From Lachnoanaerobaculum gingivalis (GTDB lineage: Bacteria > Bacillota > Clostridia > Lachnospirales > Lachnospiraceae), in the NCBI RefSeq assembly GCF_003862475.1, contig NZ_RRCO01000001.1:124001-188000 (forward strand): DNA of 64,000 nucleotides. Direction: 5' to 3'. Within the stretch, counting starts at the first letter, position 1. Each line of letters starts with the position of its first letter. The notes beneath the pieces are model-generated. The model had not been told where the DNA came from and did no database searches. It was given only the letters and a program-made list of their open reading frames with translations. Positions 54,573 to 61,576 of this stretch are shown here, one piece after another. Made by a program: the position numbers and the translations under genes.

Positions 54573-56209
54573 AGTTTAAAATACCCCCGAAGCTCTCGAA
54601 GCAGAGTGTTAAGATCCACCTCTGCCCGTTCACTCATCATCTTTACCGTGGCTTTCGGCATCATAATACGAGCAAGAGGAGTGTTTAAGGCCTTAAAGCG
54701 ATCGCTTAATCGGAAAAGGAGAGTCTTTACATTGGGATCTGCTTCCAAAATATCTTTTAACAGAGTGTCTTCGGTGATTTCTGTCAGCTTGCCGGCTGTC
54801 AAAGACTCTGTACTTTCTCTATTTTCTTCGTCTCCCAAAGTCTCTGCGTTTTCTTTATTGCCTACATCTTCAGAAGTCTCTGAATCTTCTCTCTTGTCTT
54901 CGTCTTCAGCAGTCTCTTTGCCTTCTCCCTTTTCCTGCTGCTCCCAGGTCAGAAGAGTTTGAGAGCCCTGTAGGGAACGGATATGGGTGCAGTCCTGCAT
55001 CATTTCCAGCACACCGCGGAACTTTCCCTTTTCATCTCGAACCGCATAGTAAACGATATAAATAAAGAGGTCCGGCTTGTTGATCCAAAACTCCGCCTTG
55101 TCCTGCTCTCCGGAACGAAACTTTTTGATGATTTCCTCAACGATATGTACAGAAGCCTTTGGATGACAGTTTTTCACATCTCTTCCGATGACATTTTTAC
55201 TTCTGGGAAAAACTCTGTGCTTGGTGTCGGTGTAGAAGCACACCAGTTCATTTTCGTCCACATAGGAAAGATCCACCGGCATGTGCCGGTAAATCAGGTT
55301 AATCTGATCCAGGGTAAGCTGACCGGTAGTAACATTCAACTTTTCTTCTTTATTGTTAAAGCCGTATTTTCCTAGAAGACCGGCAAGCTCTTCCGCAAAA
55401 CCGGGAGCGGAAGAAAGTCCGGATAGAGGATCACCTGATGTAGAAGCTGAGACAGAAGAGGAAGCCGAAGCTGAATTGTCGGACTTATCTGCTTGCACGC
55501 TAATATAGGCAAAACCGATTTCCCGGTCTCCCTCGGCCATATAACGGAACTCTTCTTCATTAATCATTTCCAAGGATGTGGGGTAGAGGATGTTTTCTTC
55601 CTTGTCCATCAAATCCCGAACATCAGCCACAAGTTCTGCCTGCTTTCCGATAAATTCCTCTTCCTTATCCTCTAAAAGAAGATTGTAGCACTCTGAAATC
55701 TCATCCCGGATAAAGTCATCCAAAGTCCACATGGTGGTGGTAGGGCGGGTAAACCCTTTCTTTTCCAAAACCGGGTATAATTGGTTTTGCTTTCTGGACA
55801 AATGAATCTTGAATTTCAACAAGTCTTCATAAAGCTCCAGCCATTGGTTTTTAATGAGAGGGTACTGCACCAAATCCTCAACGGAAAGCAGTAGTTCCTT
55901 CATTTTGGCATTTTCCCTACGGTAACAGGAGATGGGATGATTTTCCGGAAGCTCTTGATCCTTTGTGACTAAAACATCCTGGAAGACCTCCAGCATAGCT
56001 TGAATATCTTCCTTAATGCACTCATCTTCGGTTTCTTCCACCATTTCCTGCTCGATAATGGCGATTTCATAGGGGGCAAGGTGCTGTACTCTATCTTTAA
56101 GGGCTTTTCTTGCTTCTTCCAAAGAAATCTTTCCCTCATCATAGGCGGATTTTATTTTATGGACAATTTCTAACTTCTTGCCATCAATATTTTTAAAATT
56201 CTCTCTCAT
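54569..56209 (-). CDS. DUF438/hemerythrin/PAS protein with DUF1858 tail
   Basis: A 546-aa soluble protein. Its order is: a DUF438 N-terminal helical region (residues 1-90), a hemerythrin-like region with candidate di-iron residues in LPENHPISCYRRE, KFKIHLSRKQNQLYP and DKEENILYPTSLEM, an acidic linker rich in Ser and Ala, a PAS domain (about 315-420, with CFYTDTKHRVFPRSKNVIGRD), an acidic Glu and Asp linker, and a C-terminal DUF1858 domain. It probably senses oxygen, nitric oxide or metal; that is inference from family. Base use looks richer in G and C than its neighbours. A palindrome lies over its promoter. Confidence 0.88.
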   Translation of the reverse strand: MRENFKNIDGKKLEIVHKIKSAYDEGKISLEEARKALKDRVQHLAPYEIAIIEQEMVEETEDECIKEDIQAMLEVFQDVLVTKDQELPENHPISCYRRENAKMKELLLSVEDLVQYPLIKNQWLELYEDLLKFKIHLSRKQNQLYPVLEKKGFTRPTTTMWTLDDFIRDEISECYNLLLEDKEEEFIGKQAELVADVRDLMDKEENILYPTSLEMINEEEFRYMAEGDREIGFAYISVQADKSDNSASASSSVSASTSGDPLSGLSSAPGFAEELAGLLGKYGFNNKEEKLNVTTGQLTLDQINLIYRHMPVDLSYVDENELVCFYTDTKHRVFPRSKNVIGRDVKNCHPKASVHIVEEIIKKFRSGEQDKAEFWINKPDLFIYIVYYAVRDEKGKFRGVLEMMQDCTHIRSLQGSQTLLTWEQQEKGEGKETAEDEDKREDSETSEDVGNKENAETLGDEENRESTESLTAGKLTEITEDTLLKDILEADPNVKTLLFRLSDRFKALNTPLARIMMPKATVKMMSERAEVDLNTLLRELRGYFKL

Positions 56210-56279
56210 AGTTTTCTCCTTCAGGGGATATTCCTATCTGCTATCCAATTAGATTAGAAAGGAAAATATAGTATTGCAT

Positions 56280-56301
56280 AGTTAGTTAGAACAAACTAAC
56301 T
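56280..56301 (-). promoter_or_regulatory. Operator palindrome upstream of DUF438 gene
   Basis: AGTTAGTT and AACTAACT are separated by six bases, a perfect 8-6-8 inverted repeat. On the minus strand it overlaps the likely -35 box (TTGTTC, 17 bases from CTATAT), so a dimeric repressor bound there would block transcription of the DUF438-DUF4491 operon. Confidence 0.6.
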
Positions 56302-56352
56302 TATAATATTATAGCAAAAAAGAAGAAAGAAAAACAGTGAAATTTCCATATC

Positions 56353-56940
56353 CTAAATGTAATCTCTTAAATATTCCCTATAAAGTCTTCCTATAGGTAG
56401 TCCCATTACATTGTAATAATCACCCTCTATTCCTACTATATACCTTGAAAAATATCCCTGTATGGCATAGGCACCGGCCTTATCATAGGGTTCTTTTTTA
56501 TCCAAATAATCTTCTATTTCCTCATCTGAAAGCTTGGCTACTTCCACCAATGTATCATCTACAAAACTCTCATAGCTTTTCTTTATAGAATTATAAACAC
56601 ATACCGCCGTATATACTCTATGCTTTCTACCTGAAATGTCTTCAATCATCTGCTTTGCATCTTCTCTTGATTTCGGTTTCCCAAGTATTTTCCCTTCTAG
56701 TGCCACTATGGTGTCTGCGGCTATTACAATAAAATCATTATCCTTGTATTTTAATGCCGCCTGTTTTACAATATCCGCCGCCTTTTGGCAGGCCTGCTTT
56801 TCACAGGCCTCTCTCGGGTCTTTACTGTCTATCTCAGTTTCCTTATCCGAAACCATTATCTCAAAATCAAGTCCGATCTGACTTAATAATTCCTTTCTTC
56901 TGGGTGATGCCGAAGCAAGAATTATTTTTATATCTTTCAT
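56353..56940 (-). CDS. maf: Maf-family nucleotide pyrophosphatase
   Basis: A 195-aa enzyme that hydrolyses non-canonical nucleoside triphosphates and may be linked to cell-division arrest. It starts with the LASASPRRKELLSQIGL motif and has ADTIVALEGKILGKPKSREDA. The start is ATG at 56940 with AAGGAG upstream. It lies between the DUF438 gene and the IS110 element and faces away from the usual radC and mreB partners, so its position may have changed by insertion. Confidence 0.95.
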   Translation of the reverse strand: MKDIKIILASASPRRKELLSQIGLDFEIMVSDKETEIDSKDPREACEKQACQKAADIVKQAALKYKDNDFIVIAADTIVALEGKILGKPKSREDAKQMIEDISGRKHRVYTAVCVYNSIKKSYESFVDDTLVEVAKLSDEEIEDYLDKKEPYDKAGAYAIQGYFSRYIVGIEGDYYNVMGLPIGRLYREYLRDYI

Positions 56941-57059
56941 TCTGTTTTATCTCCTTAACAATTTGTTTTTAAAGGTATTATTGTTTTATATTTTTAATTA
57001 TAAAAATTAAATAACTCTCCTCATATAATCAAGTATTTTTTGTTGAAAATTCAAGGTTT

Positions 57060-57477
57060 TTTGACCTTGTCTGTCTCAGTAAATAAGCCAGAGTTATGAA
57101 CATTTCGGTGTATCTGGTACTGAAATAGCGGTAAAAGGGTACACGAAATAAAACGTCATTGTTTTTCGCTTTACTGGCCTTGTGTATACCCATCCCTCTA
57201 TGGCAGCTAACCTCCTATATCCACCAGGATCATCTCTGTCTCCAGAGGTCCTAACTTCCTTCGTCCTGCCTGCCCATAACCAGGGTGTCAGCTATGCTCC
57301 TTTACGGGGTCATGCCCCATGGTTACAATTCCTGCCGACTACCGGCTCATTCTTTGTATTGTTGATTACTGACTCGCTTCCTGTACCAGCACTTTGATCA
57401 GTGGACGTTATCTGCTACATTCTGCTTTGTTTAGTGACCTCCCATAGGACGGCCGCTGTATTGATTACATTGTACGC
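57060..57477 (-). ncRNA. Candidate bridge RNA region of the IS110 element
   Basis: A 418-base stretch after the transposase has no gene on the minus strand. It holds hairpin-forming pieces such as GGGGCATGACCCC and GCCGGTAGTCGGC. In IS110-family elements the non-coding end gives a structured RNA guiding target choice; in the IS1111 subgroup it lies on this side. The exact ends of any RNA cannot be set from the sequence alone. Confidence 0.45.
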
Positions 57478-58770
57478 TTATGCTACCTGCAGATATACTG
57501 CCGGTCTCTTTATATCACCAACCAGCTTTTTGGGATCATAGTCCACACCCTTGGTCAGCATTGCAAAGAAGACACGGAGCAGCTTTGCCGCCACAGCCAT
57601 CAGCGACTGCATCTTCTTTAATGGATTCAGCTTTCTGGTTGTATAGTATGAGTGGAGTTCCCTGAATTCCGGATTCTTTGACACAAGAGACATTGCAACC
57701 TCGAAGAGCAGATATCTTAGTCTCTTTCGACCTCGTCTGCTTATTGTTGTCTCACCCTTATGTTTACCCGAACTATTCTCAACCAATGCTAAACCTGCAA
57801 GTTTCTGCAGTTCTTTGGGGTTATTGAAGCGGCTTATATCGCCCACTTCAGCCAGGAATCCCGACACCGTCTTGATTCCTACTCCCTTAATTTCCAACAG
57901 CTTTTCAGCCATTGGAATCTTTTTTACCAGCTCTTCAATCAGAGCTACTACTTCCTGAAGACGAGTATTTCCGGACTCATAATCCTCCAGCAGCATACGG
58001 ATTTCCATCCTTGCAGATATTTCACCTTCTTTGCTTCCAACACTGTGCTCAGCAGCTTCTATCAGGGTCTTTGCCCTCGCTTTCCCAACTGCTCTCACCT
58101 TCGCATCTCGCCAGATTTGGTTCACACCATCGATACCCAACGTCAGGATATCTTCCGGAAGTGGCGCCACCTTGAGAATCAGCATTCCGCTTTTAGCATC
58201 CGGCTGCCCGTACACTGTTTTGTATTCAGGAAAATATATATTGAACCAACGACTGATCCTATTCTGAATTCTTGTAAGCTCCGCTTGTAGCTGAAATCTC
58301 ATGTTAGATGCAGTTCTAAGATCTGCATAAACACCCTCAGGCAGGTATGGGATCATGTAACGTCCCCCTCTAACTAGTCCTGCTATGACTTTCGGATCTT
58401 TACGATCGTTCTTTGTCGGATTGTTATCGTCGAGTTCTTTTGATTTCTTTACATGATGAGGATTCACAAGAACCGGCTTCATCTCGTTGTCCTGAAGGAA
58501 CTTACCAAGATTGAACCAGTAGTGGCCGGTAGGCTCCATTCCCGGAACCACCTTGTCCTTACCATGCTTTTCTTTGATGTCCAGAATCCATGCCTTAAAC
58601 ATCACGAATCCGGCCTCATCATTACTAAACTTAAACGGTTTCTTAGAATACTCGATTCCTCGGTAATCAAAAGCTCTTGCATAATGCGTTTCACTTCCGA
58701 CATCGATTCCGAGCACCAAAGTAGTTTCTGTAATTGCTTCAATTTTTGTATTTTGTGTGTTAGACTTCAT
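57478..58770 (-). CDS. IS110-family transposase (DEDD and serine)
   Basis: A 430-aa recombinase. The N-terminal RuvC-like domain has acidic residues in VLGIDVGSETHYA, the GMEPTGHYW motif and KNDRKDPKVIAGLVRGG. The C-terminal domain has IKGVGIKTVSGFLAEVGDISRF and ENSSGKHKGET, with the likely serine nucleophile. It appears intact. The start is ATG at 58770. No interruption or stop is seen, so the element could be active. Confidence 0.93.
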   Translation of the reverse strand: MKSNTQNTKIEAITETTLVLGIDVGSETHYARAFDYRGIEYSKKPFKFSNDEAGFVMFKAWILDIKEKHGKDKVVPGMEPTGHYWFNLGKFLQDNEMKPVLVNPHHVKKSKELDDNNPTKNDRKDPKVIAGLVRGGRYMIPYLPEGVYADLRTASNMRFQLQAELTRIQNRISRWFNIYFPEYKTVYGQPDAKSGMLILKVAPLPEDILTLGIDGVNQIWRDAKVRAVGKARAKTLIEAAEHSVGSKEGEISARMEIRMLLEDYESGNTRLQEVVALIEELVKKIPMAEKLLEIKGVGIKTVSGFLAEVGDISRFNNPKELQKLAGLALVENSSGKHKGETTISRRGRKRLRYLLFEVAMSLVSKNPEFRELHSYYTTRKLNPLKKMQSLMAVAAKLLRVFFAMLTKGVDYDPKKLVGDIKRPAVYLQVA

Positions 58771-58962
58771 TGTAGATACCTCTCTGTTTGATAAGATTTA
58801 CCAACCTGCCAGTCAGTAGTCTTATTTTACTCTGAGGTATTTTCAATTTTCAACGTCCACCATTTAAATTATACAGGAAGCTCCTTATAAAGCTATTATA
58901 TAATAACATTGACTGAACAATACAGGTAATTTTTCACATGTGTTTTTGTATGTTGTTACGCA

Positions 58963-58991
58963 TTGAAAAAGGTTATTTTTTATGATAATAT
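58963..58991 (+). promoter_or_regulatory. sod promoter
   Basis: TTGAAA and TAATAT are spaced by 17 bases, about 110 bases before the sod start. The long leader holds a palindrome just after it. Confidence 0.5.
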
Positions 58992-59001
58992 AGAAGAAAT
59001 T

Positions 59002-59024
59002 CAATATTATTTTATATAATATTG
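59002..59024 (+). promoter_or_regulatory. Palindrome in sod leader
   Basis: CAATATTAT and ATAATATTG are separated by five bases, a perfect 9-5-9 inverted repeat a few bases after the predicted transcription start. Its AT-rich form is like sites of Fur/PerR-type metal regulators, which is inference. Confidence 0.45.
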
Positions 59025-59103
59025 TTGTTTTGCTTAATATTTGCAAAATTTAATTTAAATAATATTGATATTTTAATATTTTATAAAGGAGGATTAGTTA
59101 ATT

Positions 59104-59748
59104 ATGTTCGAACAAATCAAATTATCTTATGCATTTGATGCATTAGAACCACATTTCGATACCCTTACTATGGAAACTCACTATTTAAAGCACCATGCTG
59201 CTTACACCAAAAACTTTAATACTTTGACTAAGGAAGCCGGTATTGATAATAAACCGGTGGAAGTTATTCTTGCTCACTGGAAGAATAAATCAGAAGGTAA
59301 GTCTGATGCACAAGGTATACGCAATAATGGTGGGGGCTATTTTAATCACAACTTATTTTTCGGACAATTTTCCGATACTCCGGCTCATGAACCGACAGGA
59401 GAATTTGCAAATAAAATTAATGCAGCTTTTGGCAGTTTAGACTCTCTTAAAGAGAGTTTAACTAAACTTGCAACAGGTCAGTTTGGTTCCGGCTGGGCAT
59501 GGCTAAGTACTGATATATCCGGTAATTTAAGTATTTCTTCAAGTCCTAATCAAGACAATCCTCTTCTTGAAAGTGAAGGCAAGATTTACCCTATTCTTGC
59601 CATAGATGTATGGGAACATGCTTATTATTTAAAGTATAAAAATTTAAGGGCTGATTATATAAAGGCTTTCTTTGAAGTACTTGATTGGAACAAAGTTGCC
59701 GAAAATTATGATGTAGCTAAGGATACTCTGGCAAATTTACAAAAATAA
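59104..59748 (+). CDS. sodA: Iron/manganese superoxide dismutase
   Basis: A 214-aa enzyme that turns superoxide into oxygen and hydrogen peroxide. Metal ligands are His26 in METHYLKHH, the His in GGGYFNHNLFFGQF, and the Asp and His in AIDVWEHAYYLKY. The GSGWAWLS motif is present. Residues that set iron or manganese choice were not judged. The start is ATG at 59104 after AAAGGAGG. In an anaerobe it protects against air exposure. A terminator follows, so it is monocistronic. Confidence 0.95.
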   Translation: MFEQIKLSYAFDALEPHFDTLTMETHYLKHHAAYTKNFNTLTKEAGIDNKPVEVILAHWKNKSEGKSDAQGIRNNGGGYFNHNLFFGQFSDTPAHEPTGEFANKINAAFGSLDSLKESLTKLATGQFGSGWAWLSTDISGNLSISSSPNQDNPLLESEGKIYPILAIDVWEHAYYLKYKNLRADYIKAFFEVLDWNKVAENYDVAKDTLANLQK

Positions 59749-59771
59749 AATTTAATTTTATATATTGTATC

Positions 59772-59803
59772 GGGTACTATAAATTGTAATAGTACCCTTT
59801 TAT
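59772..59803 (+). terminator. sod terminator
   Basis: GGGTACTAT pairs with ATAGTACCC and is followed by TTTTATTATAA. It lies 23 bases after the sod stop. Confidence 0.85.
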
Positions 59804-59889
59804 TATAATATGTTCTCTTAATTACCTTATATAATCTTGTTATCAATTTAATCATAAAAATATTATTAAATTATATATTTTTATATTTT

Positions 59890-59918
59890 TTGACAAAATT
59901 AGTTTTTTAGTTTATACT
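59890..59918 (+). promoter_or_regulatory. Promoter of the stress-protein cluster
   Basis: TTGACA and TATACT are separated by 17 bases, close to a perfect sigma-A promoter, about 75 bases before the GlsB-like gene. No terminator is seen before the end of the csbD gene, so the downstream small genes may share it. Confidence 0.75.
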
Positions 59919-59992
59919 ATTTTACAGATATATATTTTAGTTTTTTATTTTTTAAAATATATATTATATATTTTTAGAAAGGTGGTTAATTT

Positions 59993-60232
59993 ATGATTTG
60001 GTCTATTATTGTGGGCGGATTTATAGGTTTCATTGCAGGTGCACTTACTAAAAAAGGTGGTGCAATGGGGATCATTGCTAATATAATTGCAGGTTTATTA
60101 GGATCATCTGTAGGTCAATCACTATTTGGTTACTGGGGACCTACTATGGCAGGAATGGCATTGATTCCATCCATACTTGGTGCCGTAATTGTTATTGCTG
60201 TGGTTTCACTTTTATTTGGTAAGAGGGAATAA
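59993..60232 (+). CDS. GlsB/YeaQ/YmgE-family membrane protein
   Basis: A 79-aa protein with three hydrophobic segments, starting MIWSIIVGGFIGFIAGAL and ending SLLFGKRE. The glycine-rich hydrophobic pattern matches the transglycosylase-associated GlsB/YeaQ family, which in Enterococcus and E. coli responds to envelope or bile stress. The start follows AAAGGTGG. It leads a group of small stress genes and shares their promoter. Confidence 0.9.
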   Translation: MIWSIIVGGFIGFIAGALTKKGGAMGIIANIIAGLLGSSVGQSLFGYWGPTMAGMALIPSILGAVIVIAVVSLLFGKRE

Positions 60233-60291
60233 AGTTTTTGCATTTAAGAGTACAATTTAATAAATATATTTTATTCTAAGGGGGTTAGATT

Positions 60292-60456
60292 ATGACATTT
60301 AAAAAAACAATTGAACAAGCTAAAGATACTACAAAAGAGAGCTTAGATAAATTAAAAAACAATAAAAATATAACTGTAATATCATTAGTTTCCTCTATAA
60401 TAGTTGCAATCGTTGTTATAGGTGTTTTTTCCTTTTTCTTTTTTGAGAATGAATAA
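60292..60456 (+). CDS. 54-aa tail-anchored membrane peptide
   Basis: Too short for most gene finders. The start ATG at 60292 follows AAGGGGG. An N-terminal charged helix (FKKTIEQAKDTTKESLDKLK) leads into one membrane segment (ITVISLVSSIIVAIVVIGVF) ending in SFFFFENE. The membrane segment resembles the C-terminal one of the LEA-like protein next door (IIALVSSVISSLVVGVVLSFFF), so this looks like a short paralogue without the repeats. The function is unknown. Confidence 0.7.
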   Translation: MTFKKTIEQAKDTTKESLDKLKNNKNITVISLVSSIIVAIVVIGVFSFFFFENE

Positions 60457-60528
60457 ACATATTTAGGATTGAATACACATTTTTAATAAACTATATAAAA
60501 CATAATTTATACAGAAGGGGTTATTTCT

Positions 60529-61227
60529 ATGGCAAAAGAAGAAAAAGTTGAAGAGAAAGTAAAAGATACTGCAAAAGAAGTTAAAGAGAAGGTTGAAGAG
60601 AAAGTTGACAAGGCAAAAGATGCCGCTAAAGATGTTAAAGAGAAAGCTGAAGATAAAGTTGACAAGGCAAAAGATGCTGTAAAAGATGTTAAAGAGAAAG
60701 CTGAAGATAAAGTTGACAAGGCAAAAGATGCTATAAAAGATGTTAAAGAGAAAGCTGAAGATAAAGTTGACAAGGCAAAAGATGCCGCTAAAGATGTTAA
60801 AGAGAAAGCTGAAGATAAAGTTGACAAGGCAAAAGATGCTATAAAAGATGTTAAAGAGAAAGCTGAAGATAAAGTTGACAAGGCAAAAGATGCCGTAAAA
60901 GATGTTAAGGAAGATATAGAAGATAAATTAGAGGAAGTGGCTGATGAGGCTGAAAAAGAAAAAGATGAAATTTCAGAAAAAGTAAAAGAAGTCGCTACAG
61001 ATGTAAAAAATAAGGTGGAAGAAAAAGTTGAAGAAGCTAAAGAAGCCGTAAAACAAGGTGTGGATAAAATATCAACAGATAGAGATGTAGCTATAATAGC
61101 TTTAGTCTCTTCTGTAATATCTTCATTAGTTGTTGGAGTAGTACTATCATTTTTCTTTACCAGAAAAAATAAACAATCTTTTTTCAGCAAAAAATACGTT
61201 ATGAAAATGATTGACAAAATGCTTTAA
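60529..61227 (+). CDS. LEA-like 18-residue-repeat protein with C-terminal membrane anchor
   Basis: A 232-aa protein made mainly of one repeating helix. From residue 25 six units of 18 residues (consensus KVDKAKDAAKDVKEKAED) run in a row. 18 residues fit exactly five helical turns, giving a lysine- and glutamate-rich amphipathic helix. A more varied Glu- and Lys-rich helix follows (133-185), then a single membrane segment (about 190-215) and a basic tail. No signal peptide is seen, so it is probably tail-anchored with the repeats in the cytoplasm. Form resembles LEA_4 or apolipoprotein-like helices. Known function: none. Confidence 0.75.
   Translation: MAKEEKVEEKVKDTAKEVKEKVEEKVDKAKDAAKDVKEKAEDKVDKAKDAVKDVKEKAEDKVDKAKDAIKDVKEKAEDKVDKAKDAAKDVKEKAEDKVDKAKDAIKDVKEKAEDKVDKAKDAVKDVKEDIEDKLEEVADEAEKEKDEISEKVKEVATDVKNKVEEKVEEAKEAVKQGVDKISTDRDVAIIALVSSVISSLVVGVVLSFFFTRKNKQSFFSKKYVMKMIDKML
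60601..60924 (+). repeat. Six tandem 54-bp repeats inside the LEA-like gene
   Basis: Each unit codes for 18 residues beginning KVDKAKDA. Units 1 to 5 differ at only a few bases, mostly at the codon after KAKDA; the sixth is diverged at its 3' end (KEDIED). Such near-identical tandem units suggest recent expansion by slippage or recombination, so copy number may vary between strains. Confidence 0.9.
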
Positions 61228-61270
61228 TATTTAAGAACATCAAATAATATAATTATATGAGGAGGTTATT

Positions 61271-61474
61271 ATGTCTTTAGAAGAAAAAATTGACCAGGCT
61301 AAAGGTGCGATAAAAGAGAGTGTAGGTAAGGTAACCGGCGATAAGAAAATAGAAAAAGAAGGTGCTGCGGAAAAGGCTGCTTCAAAAGTTAAAGAGGTTG
61401 CTGAGGATGTTAAAGACGCCATAGAAGGAACTGTTGAAGGTGTAAAAAATATCGTTAATAAAGATAAGAAATAA
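61271..61474 (+). CDS. CsbD-family stress protein
   Basis: A 67-aa helical, highly charged protein starting [17 protein letters not shown] and with [12 protein letters not shown], the CsbD motif. CsbD-like proteins are induced by general stress in bacilli and by antibiotics in others. Its later half ([19 protein letters not shown]) echoes the repeats of the neighbour. The start is ATG at 61271 after GAGGAGG. It ends the cluster before a strong terminator. Confidence 0.9.
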   Translation: MSLEEKIDQAKGAIKESVGKVTGDKKIEKEGAAEKAASKVKEVAEDVKDAIEGTVEGVKNIVNKDKK

Positions 61475-61496
61475 TTTTTATATTATTTAAAAGAGT

Positions 61497-61535
61497 ATGG
61501 CGCGTAGATTTTAAAATTTACGCGCCATTTTTATA
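61497..61535 (+). terminator. Terminator between csbD-like gene and addA
   Basis: ATGGCGCGTA pairs perfectly with TACGCGCCAT around a 12-base loop, followed by TTTTATAAT. It lies 22 bases after the csbD stop. The stem is symmetrical and may also end addA transcripts from the other side. Confidence 0.85.
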
Positions 61536-61576
61536 ATATTTTAATTATTATTAGTAAATTGTTTTTTGCAGCTCAT

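Larger units (their letters stand above)
57042..58854 (-). mobile_element. IS110-family insertion sequence with subterminal repeats
   Basis: One transposase gene (57478-58770), about 85 bases of 5' flank and about 430 bases of non-coding 3' flank form a unit. A 10-bp inverted repeat, GTTGAAAATT (57042-57051) and AATTTTCAAC (58845-58854), brackets it. Such internal repeats and a long 3' non-coding end fit the IS1111 subgroup. True ends may lie a few bases outside. No target duplication is expected for this family. Confidence 0.7.
58771..59103. other. Gap between IS110 element and sod
   Basis: The first 85 bases are the IS right end. The rest is very AT-rich and holds the sod promoter at 58963-58991, a palindrome at 59002-59024, and a GGAGG ribosome site before the ATG at 59104. 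I see no further gene. Confidence 0.6.

Noticed and set aside
57182-57397. Plus-strand frame in the IS110 3' non-coding end
   Set aside because: It has no domain and overlaps the likely guide RNA region; no ribosome site is seen.
60601-60924. Tandem repeats taken as a possible CRISPR array
   Set aside because: The 54-bp units are contiguous, without unique spacers, and stay in frame as coding sequence.
60507-61217. Long minus-strand frame of 236 codons with repeated FALSTLSSAFSLTS-like units
   Set aside because: It is the exact reverse of the LEA-like gene repeats. The 3-base periodicity of the tandem units keeps stops out of the opposite frame. There is no ribosome site.
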